DNA from: Ferruginibacter sp.
GTDB lineage: Bacteria; Bacteroidota; Bacteroidia; Chitinophagales; Chitinophagaceae
Reading direction: 5' to 3'
Length of the DNA stretch: 64,000 bases
NCBI GenBank assembly: GCA_025352695.1
Contig: JANXSK010000122.1
Coordinates: 31,386-95,385, forward strand
Shown here: in pieces, positions 42,701 through 51,900 of the stretch
Numbering within the stretch: the stretch's first letter is position 1
How the letters are laid out: the number at the start of each line of letters is the position of its first letter
Translations under genes and position numbers: made by a program
The notes under the pieces: model-generated
The model's input: the letters and a program-made list of their open reading frames with translations, nothing else
The model's database searches: none
Told to the model about the DNA's origin: nothing

Positions 42701-43255
42701 ATGCCGTTTACAACAACAGAATTTCCGGGAGTATTAATTTATGAACCAAGGGTCTTCAATGATGATCGGGGTTATTTTTTTGAAAGTTACAATAAAAACA
42801 CTTTTTCAACAGGTGAAGTACCTATGAAATTCGTGCAGGATAATCAGGCCAGATCAACATATGGCGTAATACGTGGCTTGCATTTTCAACAAAACCCTCA
42901 TGCACAAACAAAACTAATTCGGGCATTAAGCGGTTCAATTTTAGATGTGGTGGTAGATCTTAGAAAAGGATCACCTATGTATGGCAAGGTTTTTAGTATA
43001 GAATTATCGGCAGAAAATAAGCTGCAGTTATTGGTGCCTAAAGGATTTGCTCATGGCTATTCTGTGTTAACTGAAACTGCGGAAGTATTGTATAAATGTG
43101 ATGCGTTTTATCATAAAGAAAGTGAAGGCGGATTGTTGTACAACGATCCGCCTTTGGCAATTGATTGGCGCATACCGGCTGATAAAGCATTGGTGGCTGC
43201 AAAAGATCTCATACTGCAGGGGGTAGAGACTGTTGAAACTAATTTTATATTTTAA
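42701..43255 (+). CDS. rfbC: dTDP-4-dehydrorhamnose 3,5-epimerase
   Basis: 184 aa from ATG 42701 (MPFTTTEFPG); the longer frame overlaps the preceding epimerase. Cupin fold with FNDDRGYFFESYN, the catalytic-His segment RGLHFQQNPHAQTKL, DVVVDLRKGSPMYGK, PKGFAHGYSVL and YNDPPLAIDW. Third step of dTDP-L-rhamnose synthesis; rfbD is 11 bases downstream. rfbA and rfbB are not in the window. Confidence 0.95.
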   Translation: MPFTTTEFPGVLIYEPRVFNDDRGYFFESYNKNTFSTGEVPMKFVQDNQARSTYGVIRGLHFQQNPHAQTKLIRALSGSILDVVVDLRKGSPMYGKVFSIELSAENKLQLLVPKGFAHGYSVLTETAEVLYKCDAFYHKESEGGLLYNDPPLAIDWRIPADKALVAAKDLILQGVETVETNFIF

Positions 43256-43266
43256 TAGTACTACAA

Positions 43267-44136
43267 GTGGCAGAAAAAAAAACAATTTTAGTTACAGGAG
43301 CAAATGGTCAGTTGGGCAACGAAATGAGGGTTATCTCCTCCGCATATTCCGACTTTAATTTTTTGTTTGTTACAAAAGATGATTTACCAATTGATGATTT
43401 GGTTGCCATCAAAAATTATTTTTCCAGCCATTCCATCAACTATTGTGTTAATTGTGCAGCTTATACAGCCGTTGATAAAGCAGAAACTGAAGTAGAAAAA
43501 GCATTGCTTATCAATGCAACTGCTGTGGGTAATCTTGCCACCGTTTGCAAAAACCATAGCGCACAATTTATTCATATTTCTACCGATTATGTGTTTGACG
43601 GATCGGCAACACTTCCATACACAGAAGATCATCCTGTAGCACCTGTTAATACTTATGGTGCTACAAAATTAAAAGGCGAGCAGTTAGCGCAGCAAAATAA
43701 TCCGGGCTGTATAATTATACGCACATCATGGGTTTACTCCAGCTTTGGAAATAATTTTGTAAAAACCATGCTTCGCCTCACCAAAGAAAAAGAGCAGTTA
43801 AATGTGGTAAGCGATCAGCAAGGTTGCCCTACTTATGCGGCAGATCTTGCAGCTGCAATTATGCAAATCATCACGTCTAATAAAATAGCAGCACATCCGG
43901 GTATTTACAATTATTCTAATACCGGAGTTATCAATTGGTATCAGTTCGCACTTGCTATCAAGGAATTATCGGGCAGTAAATGTGTAGTAAATCCTATACC
44001 TTCCTCCAATTATCCCACACCCGCCAAACGACCAGCGTATTCAGTGTTGAATACAGCTAAAATTCAGCTCACGTTTAACAGTACGATTCCTTTTTGGAAA
44101 GATAGTTTACAAAAATGTGTATCCTTGATTGGCTAA
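43267..44136 (+). CDS. rfbD: dTDP-4-dehydrorhamnose reductase
   Basis: 289 aa from a GTG start. The last step to dTDP-L-rhamnose, using NADPH. VTGANGQLGNEMRV, NCAAYTAVDKAETE, STDYVFDGSATLPYTE, NTYGATKLKGEQ (catalytic Tyr and Lys), IIIRTSWVYSSFGNNFVKTM and RPAYSVLNTAKI are all present. Ends the operon; the opposite-strand NYN gene stops 3 bases away with no visible terminator between them. Confidence 0.95.
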   Translation: MAEKKTILVTGANGQLGNEMRVISSAYSDFNFLFVTKDDLPIDDLVAIKNYFSSHSINYCVNCAAYTAVDKAETEVEKALLINATAVGNLATVCKNHSAQFIHISTDYVFDGSATLPYTEDHPVAPVNTYGATKLKGEQLAQQNNPGCIIIRTSWVYSSFGNNFVKTMLRLTKEKEQLNVVSDQQGCPTYAADLAAAIMQIITSNKIAAHPGIYNYSNTGVINWYQFALAIKELSGSKCVVNPIPSSNYPTPAKRPAYSVLNTAKIQLTFNSTIPFWKDSLQKCVSLIG

Positions 44137-44139
44137 AAT

Positions 44140-44898
44140 TTATTGGTCTTTATTTCGGATAAAAATTAATTTAGTTCCACCCTTTTCTGTTTCTCTTTTA
44201 TCAATTTCAAATTGAGGAATAGATTTTATTAATGGGGTCAATTTTAAAAATCCATAATTCCTTGGGTCAAAATTGGGTTGCTTTTTTAACACTAGATTTC
44301 CCACATCTCCCAAAAATGCCCATCCATTTTCATCTGCCAAATCGTTAATGGTAGCGGCAATTAATTTCAATGTTTCTTTATTTACTTTATCAACAGCAGC
44401 CTTGGGCGCAGGTTTGCTTGTTTTTGTTACAGGTGTTTCTGCTTCGCCTGATTCAAATTGCGGAATAATTTCCATGTAAATAAATTTATCGCAGGCAACT
44501 ATAAATGGGTTGGGTGTTTTCTTTTGCCCAATACCAAATACTTTCATGCCGGCTTCCCTTAACCTTGTAGCAAGTCTTGTAAAATCGCTATCGCTGGATA
44601 TAATACAAAACCCATCTACTTTACCAGAATATAAAATATCCATCGCATCAATAATCAGTGCACTGTCACTACTGTTTTTGCCGCTCGTATAACTGTACTG
44701 CTGAATCGGGGTAATTGCATTTTCCAATAACACATTTTTCCATCCCGAAACAGTAGGCTTTGTCCAGTCGCCGTAAATTCTTTTAAAAGTAGGTGTTCCA
44801 TATTTGGCAATCTCTTCCATCACCCCTTTTACATTGCTGTAAGGCACATTGTCGGCATCAATTAAAACTGCCAGCCGTATATCTTTTTGAAAATCCAT
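44140..44898 (-). CDS. NYN-domain putative RNase with a C-terminal LOTUS/OST-HTH domain
   Basis: 252 aa from ATG 44898; the longer frame (to 44976) runs into a dispersed repeat. N-terminal PIN-like NYN domain (1-155) with acidic residues for metal binding: LIDADNV, KNSSDSALIIDAMDIL, IISSDSDFTRLATRLREAG. Residues about 175-250 match the OST-HTH/LOTUS RNA-binding module (LKLIAATINDLADENGWAFLGDVGNLVLKK, FDPRNYGFLKLTPLI). Relatives (LabA/DUF88, MARF1-like) are ribonucleases or RNA regulators. No partner gene is apparent, and the target is unknown. Confidence 0.85.
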   Translation of the reverse strand: MDFQKDIRLAVLIDADNVPYSNVKGVMEEIAKYGTPTFKRIYGDWTKPTVSGWKNVLLENAITPIQQYSYTSGKNSSDSALIIDAMDILYSGKVDGFCIISSDSDFTRLATRLREAGMKVFGIGQKKTPNPFIVACDKFIYMEIIPQFESGEAETPVTKTSKPAPKAAVDKVNKETLKLIAATINDLADENGWAFLGDVGNLVLKKQPNFDPRNYGFLKLTPLIKSIPQFEIDKRETEKGGTKLIFIRNKDQ

Positions 44899-44973
44899 TA
44901 CACAATGTACTTCTTTTTTATATTTTTTATTTAAGCGATCGTTATCATAAAAATAATACCAGCAATTGTTTTT

Positions 44974-44989
44974 CATAGCAGCATCGTTG
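44974..44989 (+). repeat. Short dispersed repeat CATAGCAGCATCGTTG, copy 1
   Basis: Identical to 56327-56342 and near-identical to 22071-22086; lies in the gap between the NYN gene and the THUMP methyltransferase. Confidence 0.55.
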
Positions 44990-45109
44990 TGTCACAATCC
45001 GTTCATCCGTAGTACTACTATTTAGCTTTTATTAAAGCATCGTAAGCCGTATAAAGTATTGCCAAAACGGCTTCATATTTTAACGGCCAGATAAGCCATT
45101 TGTATTGTC

Positions 45110-45117
45110 TATTTTTG
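45110..45117 (+). promoter_or_regulatory. -7 promoter box (TATTTTTG) of the THUMP methyltransferase
   Basis: Exact TAnnTTTG match, 8 bases before the ATG at 45126. The alternative TTG start at 45105 would lie upstream of and inside the box, so the ATG is preferred and the mRNA is probably leaderless. Confidence 0.6.
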
Positions 45118-45125
45118 CAATAATT

Positions 45126-46295
45126 ATGAATATCTTCAACACTGCCAATCGAATAATAGTTACCTGTAGCAACCGCTTATCGCCTTTTTTGCAACAAGAA
45201 GTTGTAGAACTTGGCTTTACACCCGTGCGTACTTTTAAAACAGGAGTAGAATTAACAGGCACTCTGGCAGACTGTATCAAACTAAATTTAAACCTGCGTT
45301 GTGCCAGCCAGGTATTATTTTCTATTAAAGAATTTACAGCCAACAACGCTGAGGATTTATATAAAACACTACTCAATTTTGAGTGGGAAGCTATCATTGC
45401 GCCGGATGGTTATTTTTCTATCAGCAGCAATGTTGACAATGAAACCATCAACAATTCTTTATACGCCAATGTAAAAGTAAAAGATGCCATTGTTGATCGG
45501 TTTAGAAACAGAACCGGTGAACGACCCAATTCGGGCCCTGAACTTGATAAAACAGTGATTCATTTATATTGGAAAGAAGCGATTGCAGAAATTTTTATTG
45601 ACACTTCCGGCGAAACGTTGTCTAAACATGGCTACAGAAAAATTCCAGGTAAAGCGCCCATGCTGGAAGCATTGGCAGCAGCCACTTTACTGGCAACAAA
45701 ATGGGATAGAAAATCACCTTTTATTAATCCGATGTGTGGCTCCGCTACAGTTGCCATTGAAGCAGCTTTACTGGCTACCAATCGCAGGCCGGGATTGTAT
45801 CGTACAAACTATGCTTTTATGCATGTATTGGGTTTTAGTGAAGAAATGTACCAGCAACAACGCCAACGGTTAGACGAAGTAATTAAAGCAGTGCCGGGCT
45901 TAATAATTATTGCAACAGATATAAGTGAAGATGCCATCAATATTTCAAAAATAAATGCAGGTGCAGCAGGCGTTGCCAATTTGATAGAATTTGCAACAGG
46001 TGATTTTGAAAATACTCGTATTCCGGAAGAACAACCAGGTATTCTTTATTTTAATCCTGAATATGGCGACCGGCTTGGAGTGGCTGCGGACCTTGAAATT
46101 ACGTATGGACGTATTGGTGATTTTATGAAAAAAAAATGCAAAGGGTACACAGGTTATATTTTTACAGGTAATTTGGAGTTGGCAAAAAAGATTGGTCTAA
46201 AACCCAGCCGCCGCATAGAATTTTACACCAGCAAAATTGATTGCCGTTTATTTGAATATGAGTTGTATGCCGGTACAAAAAGAGTAGTTCTCTAA
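45126..46295 (+). CDS. THUMP-domain RNA methyltransferase (RlmL/YpsC-type)
   Basis: 389 aa from ATG 45126. An N-terminal THUMP region (about 1-165: VTCSNRLSPFLQQEVVELGFTPVRTFKTGVEL) is followed by the UPF0020 methyltransferase domain: LSKHGYRKIPGKAPMLEALAAATLLATKWD, the SAM motif FINPMCGSATVAIEAALLA, ATDISEDAINISKINAGAAGV, and the motif IV segment FNPEYGDRLG. In E. coli RlmL-type enzymes motif IV is NPPY; here the second Pro is Glu. Acts on rRNA (G2445-type N2 methylation) by analogy, which is inference. Confidence 0.88.
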   Translation: MNIFNTANRIIVTCSNRLSPFLQQEVVELGFTPVRTFKTGVELTGTLADCIKLNLNLRCASQVLFSIKEFTANNAEDLYKTLLNFEWEAIIAPDGYFSISSNVDNETINNSLYANVKVKDAIVDRFRNRTGERPNSGPELDKTVIHLYWKEAIAEIFIDTSGETLSKHGYRKIPGKAPMLEALAAATLLATKWDRKSPFINPMCGSATVAIEAALLATNRRPGLYRTNYAFMHVLGFSEEMYQQQRQRLDEVIKAVPGLIIIATDISEDAINISKINAGAAGVANLIEFATGDFENTRIPEEQPGILYFNPEYGDRLGVAADLEITYGRIGDFMKKKCKGYTGYIFTGNLELAKKIGLKPSRRIEFYTSKIDCRLFEYELYAGTKRVVL

Positions 46296-46474
46296 ATTTT
46301 AAAGTAAAAAGTTCTAAAAATTTAAATGAAATTTAAAATATTGAGCGATTGAACGAGTCGGAAAAAGGCTTTTCTAAGTTCAAAAATGTTTTGCGTTTGA
46401 TCACCAATAATTGATTGTAGGCAGCACATCGAAAAAAATAACTTTTATCTTGTAAAAAATATTTACATTAAAAT

Positions 46475-46849
46475 ATGACTGCGTCCAAGTTATTATCCGG
46501 TATTCCATCAGCAAATAAATATGATACAATTCAAATTTTTAGGTTTATTGCCGCTTTAAATATTGATAAAAAATTTAATCCTATTTTGGGTGTAGAGTAG
46601 ATGCTAAATTTTGAAATGTTTTTTTACTTTATTTATACAATTGCAGGTGTGTTTAGGGTTAATACAATTTTATTATTGAGTTTGGTTTTTCTGCTGTTAG
46701 CTATTTTATCTTTTTATAGTAACACTAATTGGCCCGGCATAAGGTTTTATGCGAATCGGATAGTACTGAATTTTCTTTACGGAATTATTGCTGGTCAATT
46801 GATTTTAATCGGTAAAAAAATGACCTGTTTTTTTAAGAAGTTTTATTGA
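46475..46849 (+). pseudogene. Remnant of an acyltransferase 3 (OafA/ExoZ-like) gene
   Basis: One frame across 46475-46849 is broken by a TAG at 46598-46600. Before the stop: KYDTIQIFRFIAAL, the N-terminal start of family acyltransferase 3. It then jumps to NPILGVE, stop, MLNFEMFFYFIYTIAG, LLLSLVFLLLAIL, FYANRIVLNFLYGIIAGQLI, which fits the family's central block, usually P-I-L-G-V-G-W-T-L-N-x-E-M-F-F-Y. The TAG stands where that Trp is expected. So there is an internal deletion (roughly from the first to the middle helices), a nonsense codon and a missing C terminus. No function is expected. Confidence 0.7.
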
Positions 46850-47041
46850 GATAATTGAGTACGGTAATAAACGGTTATCTCCTTCATTTAATTTTATTAG
46901 CAAGTCAAAGTTTGTAATACCAGTTTCATAGCAATGGAAGATTCATCTTCGATAAAACAACATTTGCTATTCCTTTTTATAGCTTCTTTTATAATGGCCG
47001 CAACGACGATAAATAATTTAAAAAAAATATTGCAGCAAAAA

Positions 47042-47063
47042 GGCCGTACTAATTAGTACGACC
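47042..47063. terminator. Terminator hairpin of fabH
   Basis: GG-CGTACTAA / TTAGTACG-CC palindrome (47042-47063) with one mismatch. On the minus strand it is followed by TTTTTGC; on the plus strand by GTTTTGT. It lies 52 bases past the fabH stop. Confidence 0.7.
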
Positions 47064-47114
47064 GTTTTGTAATTATTTAATTTAAGAAAATAGAAGAAGT
47101 AATCTTTTATAAAA

Positions 47115-48131
47115 TTATGATTTAGTGGGTGAGGAAGGAGTATCGTATGCCCATTTCACTAAAGTTGCACCCCAGGTAAAGCCGCCGCCAAAAGCAGCAA
47201 GCAGGATGTTATCGCCTTTATGTAATTTATTTTCCCAATCCCACAAACACAATGGAATGGTACCTGCAGTAGTATTACCATAACGTTCAATATTGATCAT
47301 AACCTTTTCGCTTGGCAATCCTATTCTATTGGCAGTTGCATCAATAATTCTTTTGTTAGCCTGGTGTGGCACAAGCCATGCAATATCATCACCTGTTAAA
47401 TTATTGCGTTGCAGTAAGTCGTAAGCTGCATCTGCCATGCTTTTTACAGCTGCTTTAAATACTGGCTGTCCTTCCTGAAAAATATAATGTTCTTTCGCCT
47501 GTAGCGTTTCAATTGAAGCTGGCTTTAAAGAACCACCTGCTTTCATGTGTAAATATTTTTTTCCAGCACCATCGGTTTTTAATAAACTATCCAGTACACC
47601 AACTCCTTCGGTAGAGGGTTCTAATAAAACTGCACCAGCGCCATCCCCAAAAATAATACAGGTAGTACGATCTGTATAATCAACAATGGCGCTCATTTTA
47701 TCTGCCCCTACTATTATTATTTTTTTATACCGACCACTTTCAATTAAAGCAGCACCGGTGGTTAATGCAAACAAAAAACCTGAGCAAGCTGCACTTAAGT
47801 CAAATCCCCAGGCATTTACTGCACCAATTTTATCGCAAACAATATTGGCTGTTGAAGGAAAGACCAAATCAGGTGTAACGGTGGCGCAAATCATGCAATC
47901 AATTTCTATTGGGTCAATACCTCTTTTTTTACATATTTCGAGCACAGCAGGTACTACCATATCAGAAGTTGCTAATCCTTCGCCTTTCAAGATTCTTCTT
48001 TCTTCAATACCTGTTCTAGATTTGATCCATTCATCGTTTGTATCAATCATGGTTTCCAATATAGCATTGGTCAATCTATATTCAGGTACAAATCCGCCAA
48101 CGGAGGTTATTGCTGCTGTAATTTTTTGCAT
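47115..48131 (-). CDS. fabH: 3-oxoacyl-ACP synthase III
   Basis: 338 aa. Condenses an acyl-CoA primer with malonyl-ACP to start fatty-acid synthesis. Catalytic triad visible: Cys116 (LSAACSGFLFA), His256 (VPHQANKRI), Asn286 (RYGNTTAGTIPL). Also SRTGIEERRI and IFGDGAGAVLLEP. Stands alone on the minus strand, divergent from ruvA; no other fab genes in the window, so it may be a paralogue of a clustered copy. Confidence 0.95.
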   Translation of the reverse strand: MQKITAAITSVGGFVPEYRLTNAILETMIDTNDEWIKSRTGIEERRILKGEGLATSDMVVPAVLEICKKRGIDPIEIDCMICATVTPDLVFPSTANIVCDKIGAVNAWGFDLSAACSGFLFALTTGAALIESGRYKKIIIVGADKMSAIVDYTDRTTCIIFGDGAGAVLLEPSTEGVGVLDSLLKTDGAGKKYLHMKAGGSLKPASIETLQAKEHYIFQEGQPVFKAAVKSMADAAYDLLQRNNLTGDDIAWLVPHQANKRIIDATANRIGLPSEKVMINIERYGNTTAGTIPLCLWDWENKLHKGDNILLAAFGGGFTWGATLVKWAYDTPSSPTKS

Positions 48132-48287
48132 ATCGTTTAAAGGTTTATGTGCTCAGTTCAATTTTTTACCGGAAGTGGGTAAAAATACATTAAAAATTGG
48201 TAGTAGTAATTTGGTAACCTAAGCATCTTTTCTTCTTTTAATACAAGTATAATTTAAAATGCACGGTTTTGCCACATGAAATATCTG

Positions 48288-48295
48288 TATTTTTG
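48288..48295 (+). promoter_or_regulatory. -7 promoter box (TATTTTTG) of ruvA-sprA
   Basis: Exact TAnnTTTG match, with TTTG at 48268-48271 as a possible -33 element (16-base spacing). The ruvA ATG is 20 bases downstream. It also rejects the GTG at 48295 as start. Confidence 0.6.
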
Positions 48296-48315
48296 TGACA
48301 GACTTAAATAGTATT

Positions 48316-48900
48316 ATGTACGCATATTTAGAAGGGAAATTTACATTAAAAAATCCTGCACAGGTTTATGTGGACATAATTGGTGTGGGGTACGAATTAA
48401 ATATTAGTCTTAATACCTATGCACATATTCAAAATCTTGAACAGGGTAAATTATATACTTACCTTCAAATAAAAGAAGATGGACATACACTTTATGGTTT
48501 TTTTGATAAGGGAGAAAAGGAAATGTTTATTCAACTGATCAGCGTATCCGGAGTAGGTGCAGCAACCGCAAGGATGATGCTGTCTCATTTAAAACCAGAA
48601 GAAGTAAGTAAGGCAATTGTGCAAAACAATGTAAAGTTGCTGGAAAGTGTAAAAGGTATTGGCAAAAAAACTGCAGAAAGATTGGTATTGGAACTAAGGG
48701 ATAAAGTAAATAAAGCTGCAAATGACCTAACAATACCAGCCACCGCAGGCAATAGATTGCAGCAGGATGCGTTAAATGCATTGGTTTCTCTGGGGATTTC
48801 ACGTCCGCAAGCTGAAACTGCCATTCAAAAAATAAATCACGTCGATACTGACATAACCAATTTAGAAGAATTAATAAAAAAAGCCCTAAAAGCCATTTGA
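48316..48900 (+). CDS. ruvA: Holliday junction DNA helicase subunit RuvA
   Basis: 194 aa from ATG 48316 (MYAYLEGKF, the usual RuvA start). It binds Holliday junctions as a tetramer and loads RuvB. Domain I beta barrel (1-62), two helix-hairpin-helix motifs (VSGVGAATARMML, VKGIGKKTAERLVLEL), and the C-terminal RuvB-binding domain (LQQDALNALVSLGISRPQAETAI). sprA starts 28 bases later. ruvB is not in the window. Confidence 0.96.
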   Translation: MYAYLEGKFTLKNPAQVYVDIIGVGYELNISLNTYAHIQNLEQGKLYTYLQIKEDGHTLYGFFDKGEKEMFIQLISVSGVGAATARMMLSHLKPEEVSKAIVQNNVKLLESVKGIGKKTAERLVLELRDKVNKAANDLTIPATAGNRLQQDALNALVSLGISRPQAETAIQKINHVDTDITNLEELIKKALKAI

Positions 48901-48928
48901 TAGAATTTTACTTTAATTGATTTACCGG

Positions 48929-51900
48929 ATGTTTTTCAAAAGAAAATTATTACCAAGAGTAATTGGCTTTGGTTTAGGGCAAATTGTGGTTTTTATTTTT
49001 ATTTCCCTATCTATTACTGCTCAAAATAATACTGCTAGCAAGCGTTCCGCATTTGCAGGTGATACAACTCTGCCTAAAGGACTGCCTTATCCGATACACG
49101 ATAATCGGGGTGATTTTTTGAGTAGTGGTAAAAGAAATACCTACGATTTTAATAAACCTTCCAACATTACGGATTCTGTTGCCTACGATTTTAATACCCG
49201 TTTGTATACTTTGTATGAAAAGATAGGTAACAAATATTATCGTACCCCAACAACTTACACGTTTGAAGAATACTGGCAAATGCGTGACAGGCAATCAGAA
49301 ATAGATTATTTTAAGAAGAGAGCTAACACAATGAATTTACTCAATCGTAAATTAACCAAGCCAAAACTATCCCTGTACGATAATCTTTTTAACCGTTTAT
49401 TTGGTAATGGAAAAATAGAAATCAGCCCACAGGGAAATGTGGATATTACGGCGGGTTACCAGGGACAAAATATTAAAAATCCTACTTTACCTGAAAGAGC
49501 CAGAAAGAACGGAGGTTTTGATTTTAACATGAATGCTCAGGTAAATGTAAATGCCAATATTGGTGACAAATTAAAATTTCCCATCAATTACAATACACTC
49601 GCCAACTTTGGCCAGGATAATCAGTTGAAATTAGATTACTCAGGTGTGGATGATGAAATTATCAAACGTATTGAAGCGGGTTCTGTTCAGTTTACATCAA
49701 GAAGTACATTTATTCCCGGATCACAGCAATTGTTTGGTTTAAAAACGCAATTGCAGTTTGGAAAATTAAATGTAACTACTGTACTTGCTTATCAAAAGTC
49801 AACAAGGCAAACGGCCAATTTACAGGGAGGTGCTTCTTCTCAGATAATTGATCTTAAAGCGGATGAATATGAAGAAAATCGCCACTTTTTATTGGGGCAA
49901 TATTTTAAAGACAATTACAATACGGTGATGGCTAAATTGCCCGCTGTTACTACACCTGTACAAATACTTCGGTTAGAAGTTTGGGTTACCAATAAAAACG
50001 GTAGCACCACAAACACAAGAGATATTGTAGGGTTAATGGATCTTGGAGAAAAAAATCCATTTCTTGCTCCGCCAACAGTCAATGTGCTAAGCAATTTTGC
50101 TCCACCAGCTAATGGCACCAATGACTTGTATAGTAAAATAATTACCAATTCATCTAACAGAAACTCTGCACTGGTAGTTAGTAATTTACAAGCGTTGGGA
50201 CTTGCACCTGTGCAGGATTTTGAAAAAATATTTGCCCGTAAACTAGATTCTACCCAATATATTTTTAATAGACAGGTTGGTTACATTTCATTGGGGCAAC
50301 CACTGCAGCCAGACGAGGTATTAGCAGTAGCGTATCAATATTCATATAACGGAAAAATTTATCAGGTGGGTGAATTCTCTCAAGATCTTCCGCCGGATAG
50401 TACTGCTGCCACACAAAAAGTTTTATTTCTTAAATTACTAAAAGCTACTTCACAACGTACTAAATTACCAATCTGGCAATTGATGATGAAGAACGTTTAT
50501 TCTGTTGGCTACGGTTCGTTAACTTCTACCGATTTTAAATTGAACTTGTTATATCAGGAGCCGAGTTTGGGTTGGAAAAGGTATGTTCCTTTCGGTGATA
50601 AAAATCAGGGAACTCCTATATTAACTCTAGTAAATTTAGACAGGCTAAATAACAATATGGATCCTCAACCAGATGGGGTATTTGATTATGTAGAAGGATT
50701 TACCGTTTTATCTCAATATAGCAGGATTGTTTTTCCGGTATTGCAGCCATTTGGCCGAGATCTTGCATCGCAGATTTACAATGTAGTGCCGTCAACAGCC
50801 AAAGACACTTTATATTATGCACTCTATGATTCCATAAAAGCAGTAGCGCAGCAATTTCCAAACCTTAATCGCTTTGTGTTAAAAGGCTCTGCCCGTTCTT
50901 CAGGATCATCCGATATAAGTATAGGGTACAATATTCCCAAGGGAAGCGTAACAGTAACTGCTGGTGGACAAAGATTAATTGAAGGTGCCGATTACGATAT
51001 TAATTACGATTTGGGTACCATTAAGGTAACTAACCAGGCAATACTAAATGCAGGATTACCGGTTCAGGTAAACTTTGAAAATAATGCTGGTTTTGGCATG
51101 CAGCAAAAAGGTTATGTTGGTTTAAGGCTGGATTATCTTGCCAAAAATACGTTGAAAGAACAGCTTGCCATAGGTGGTACAATGGTGCGTTTAAGTGAAC
51201 GTCCGTTTTTTACTAAAAATAATATTGGTGAAGATCCTATCAAAAATACCATGTATGGCCTGGATGTTAATTATCGTAGGGATGTGCCAAGACTAACTAA
51301 ATTATTAGACAAGCTTCCATTCTATTCAACTACGGTTCCATCTAGAATTAATTTTTATGCTGAGGGAGCTTATTTGCAACCCGGGCATGCCTCACAAATT
51401 GGTAAGGGTACGGCTGGCACTGTGTATATTGATGATTTTGAAGGAAGCAAATCAGGTATTGATCTTCGGTTTCCTGCTATCAGCTGGAGCTTGGCTTCTA
51501 CTCCGCAAGGTGCCACCGACGAAGCAGGTAATGCAATACTCAAAGAAGGGTCGTTAAATAATAATCTTGATTATGGTAAAAATAGGGCCAAGATAGCATG
51601 GTATCAAATTGAGCCAGCGCTGCAATTATACAAAGGAGCCAATAATCCTTTGGGAGCTGATAGAGAAGAATTGAGCGATCCCAGGGTTCGTCTTGTAAGC
51701 CAAAGTGAAATATTTCCGCAAAGAACAACAGATTATGGTCAGAACCAATTAACTACATTTGACCTTGCTTATTATCCTGATCAAAAAGGGCCTTATAATT
51801 TTGATGCGTCCTCAGCAAGTATTGATGCCAATAACAGATTAAAAAATCCTGCGCAAAGATGGGGAGGTTTAATGCGCAATATTGACCAGACTGATTTTGA

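Larger units (their letters stand above)
46296..47114. other. 819-bp stretch without an intact gene
   Basis: Contains the acyltransferase pseudogene (46475-46849), a 40-codon open frame at 46934-47056 with one hydrophobic segment (not recognised), and the hairpin at 47042-47063. The first 180 bases hold nothing recognisable. Confidence 0.6.

Noticed and set aside
46934..47056. 40-codon frame with one hydrophobic segment after the acyltransferase remnant
   Set aside because: Too short to support, overlaps the fabH terminator and has no recognised similarity; mentioned only in the gap description.
47686..48222. 178-codon plus-strand frame opposite fabH
   Set aside because: Runs across the catalytic region of fabH on the other strand; translation is a mirror of it and lacks any domain.
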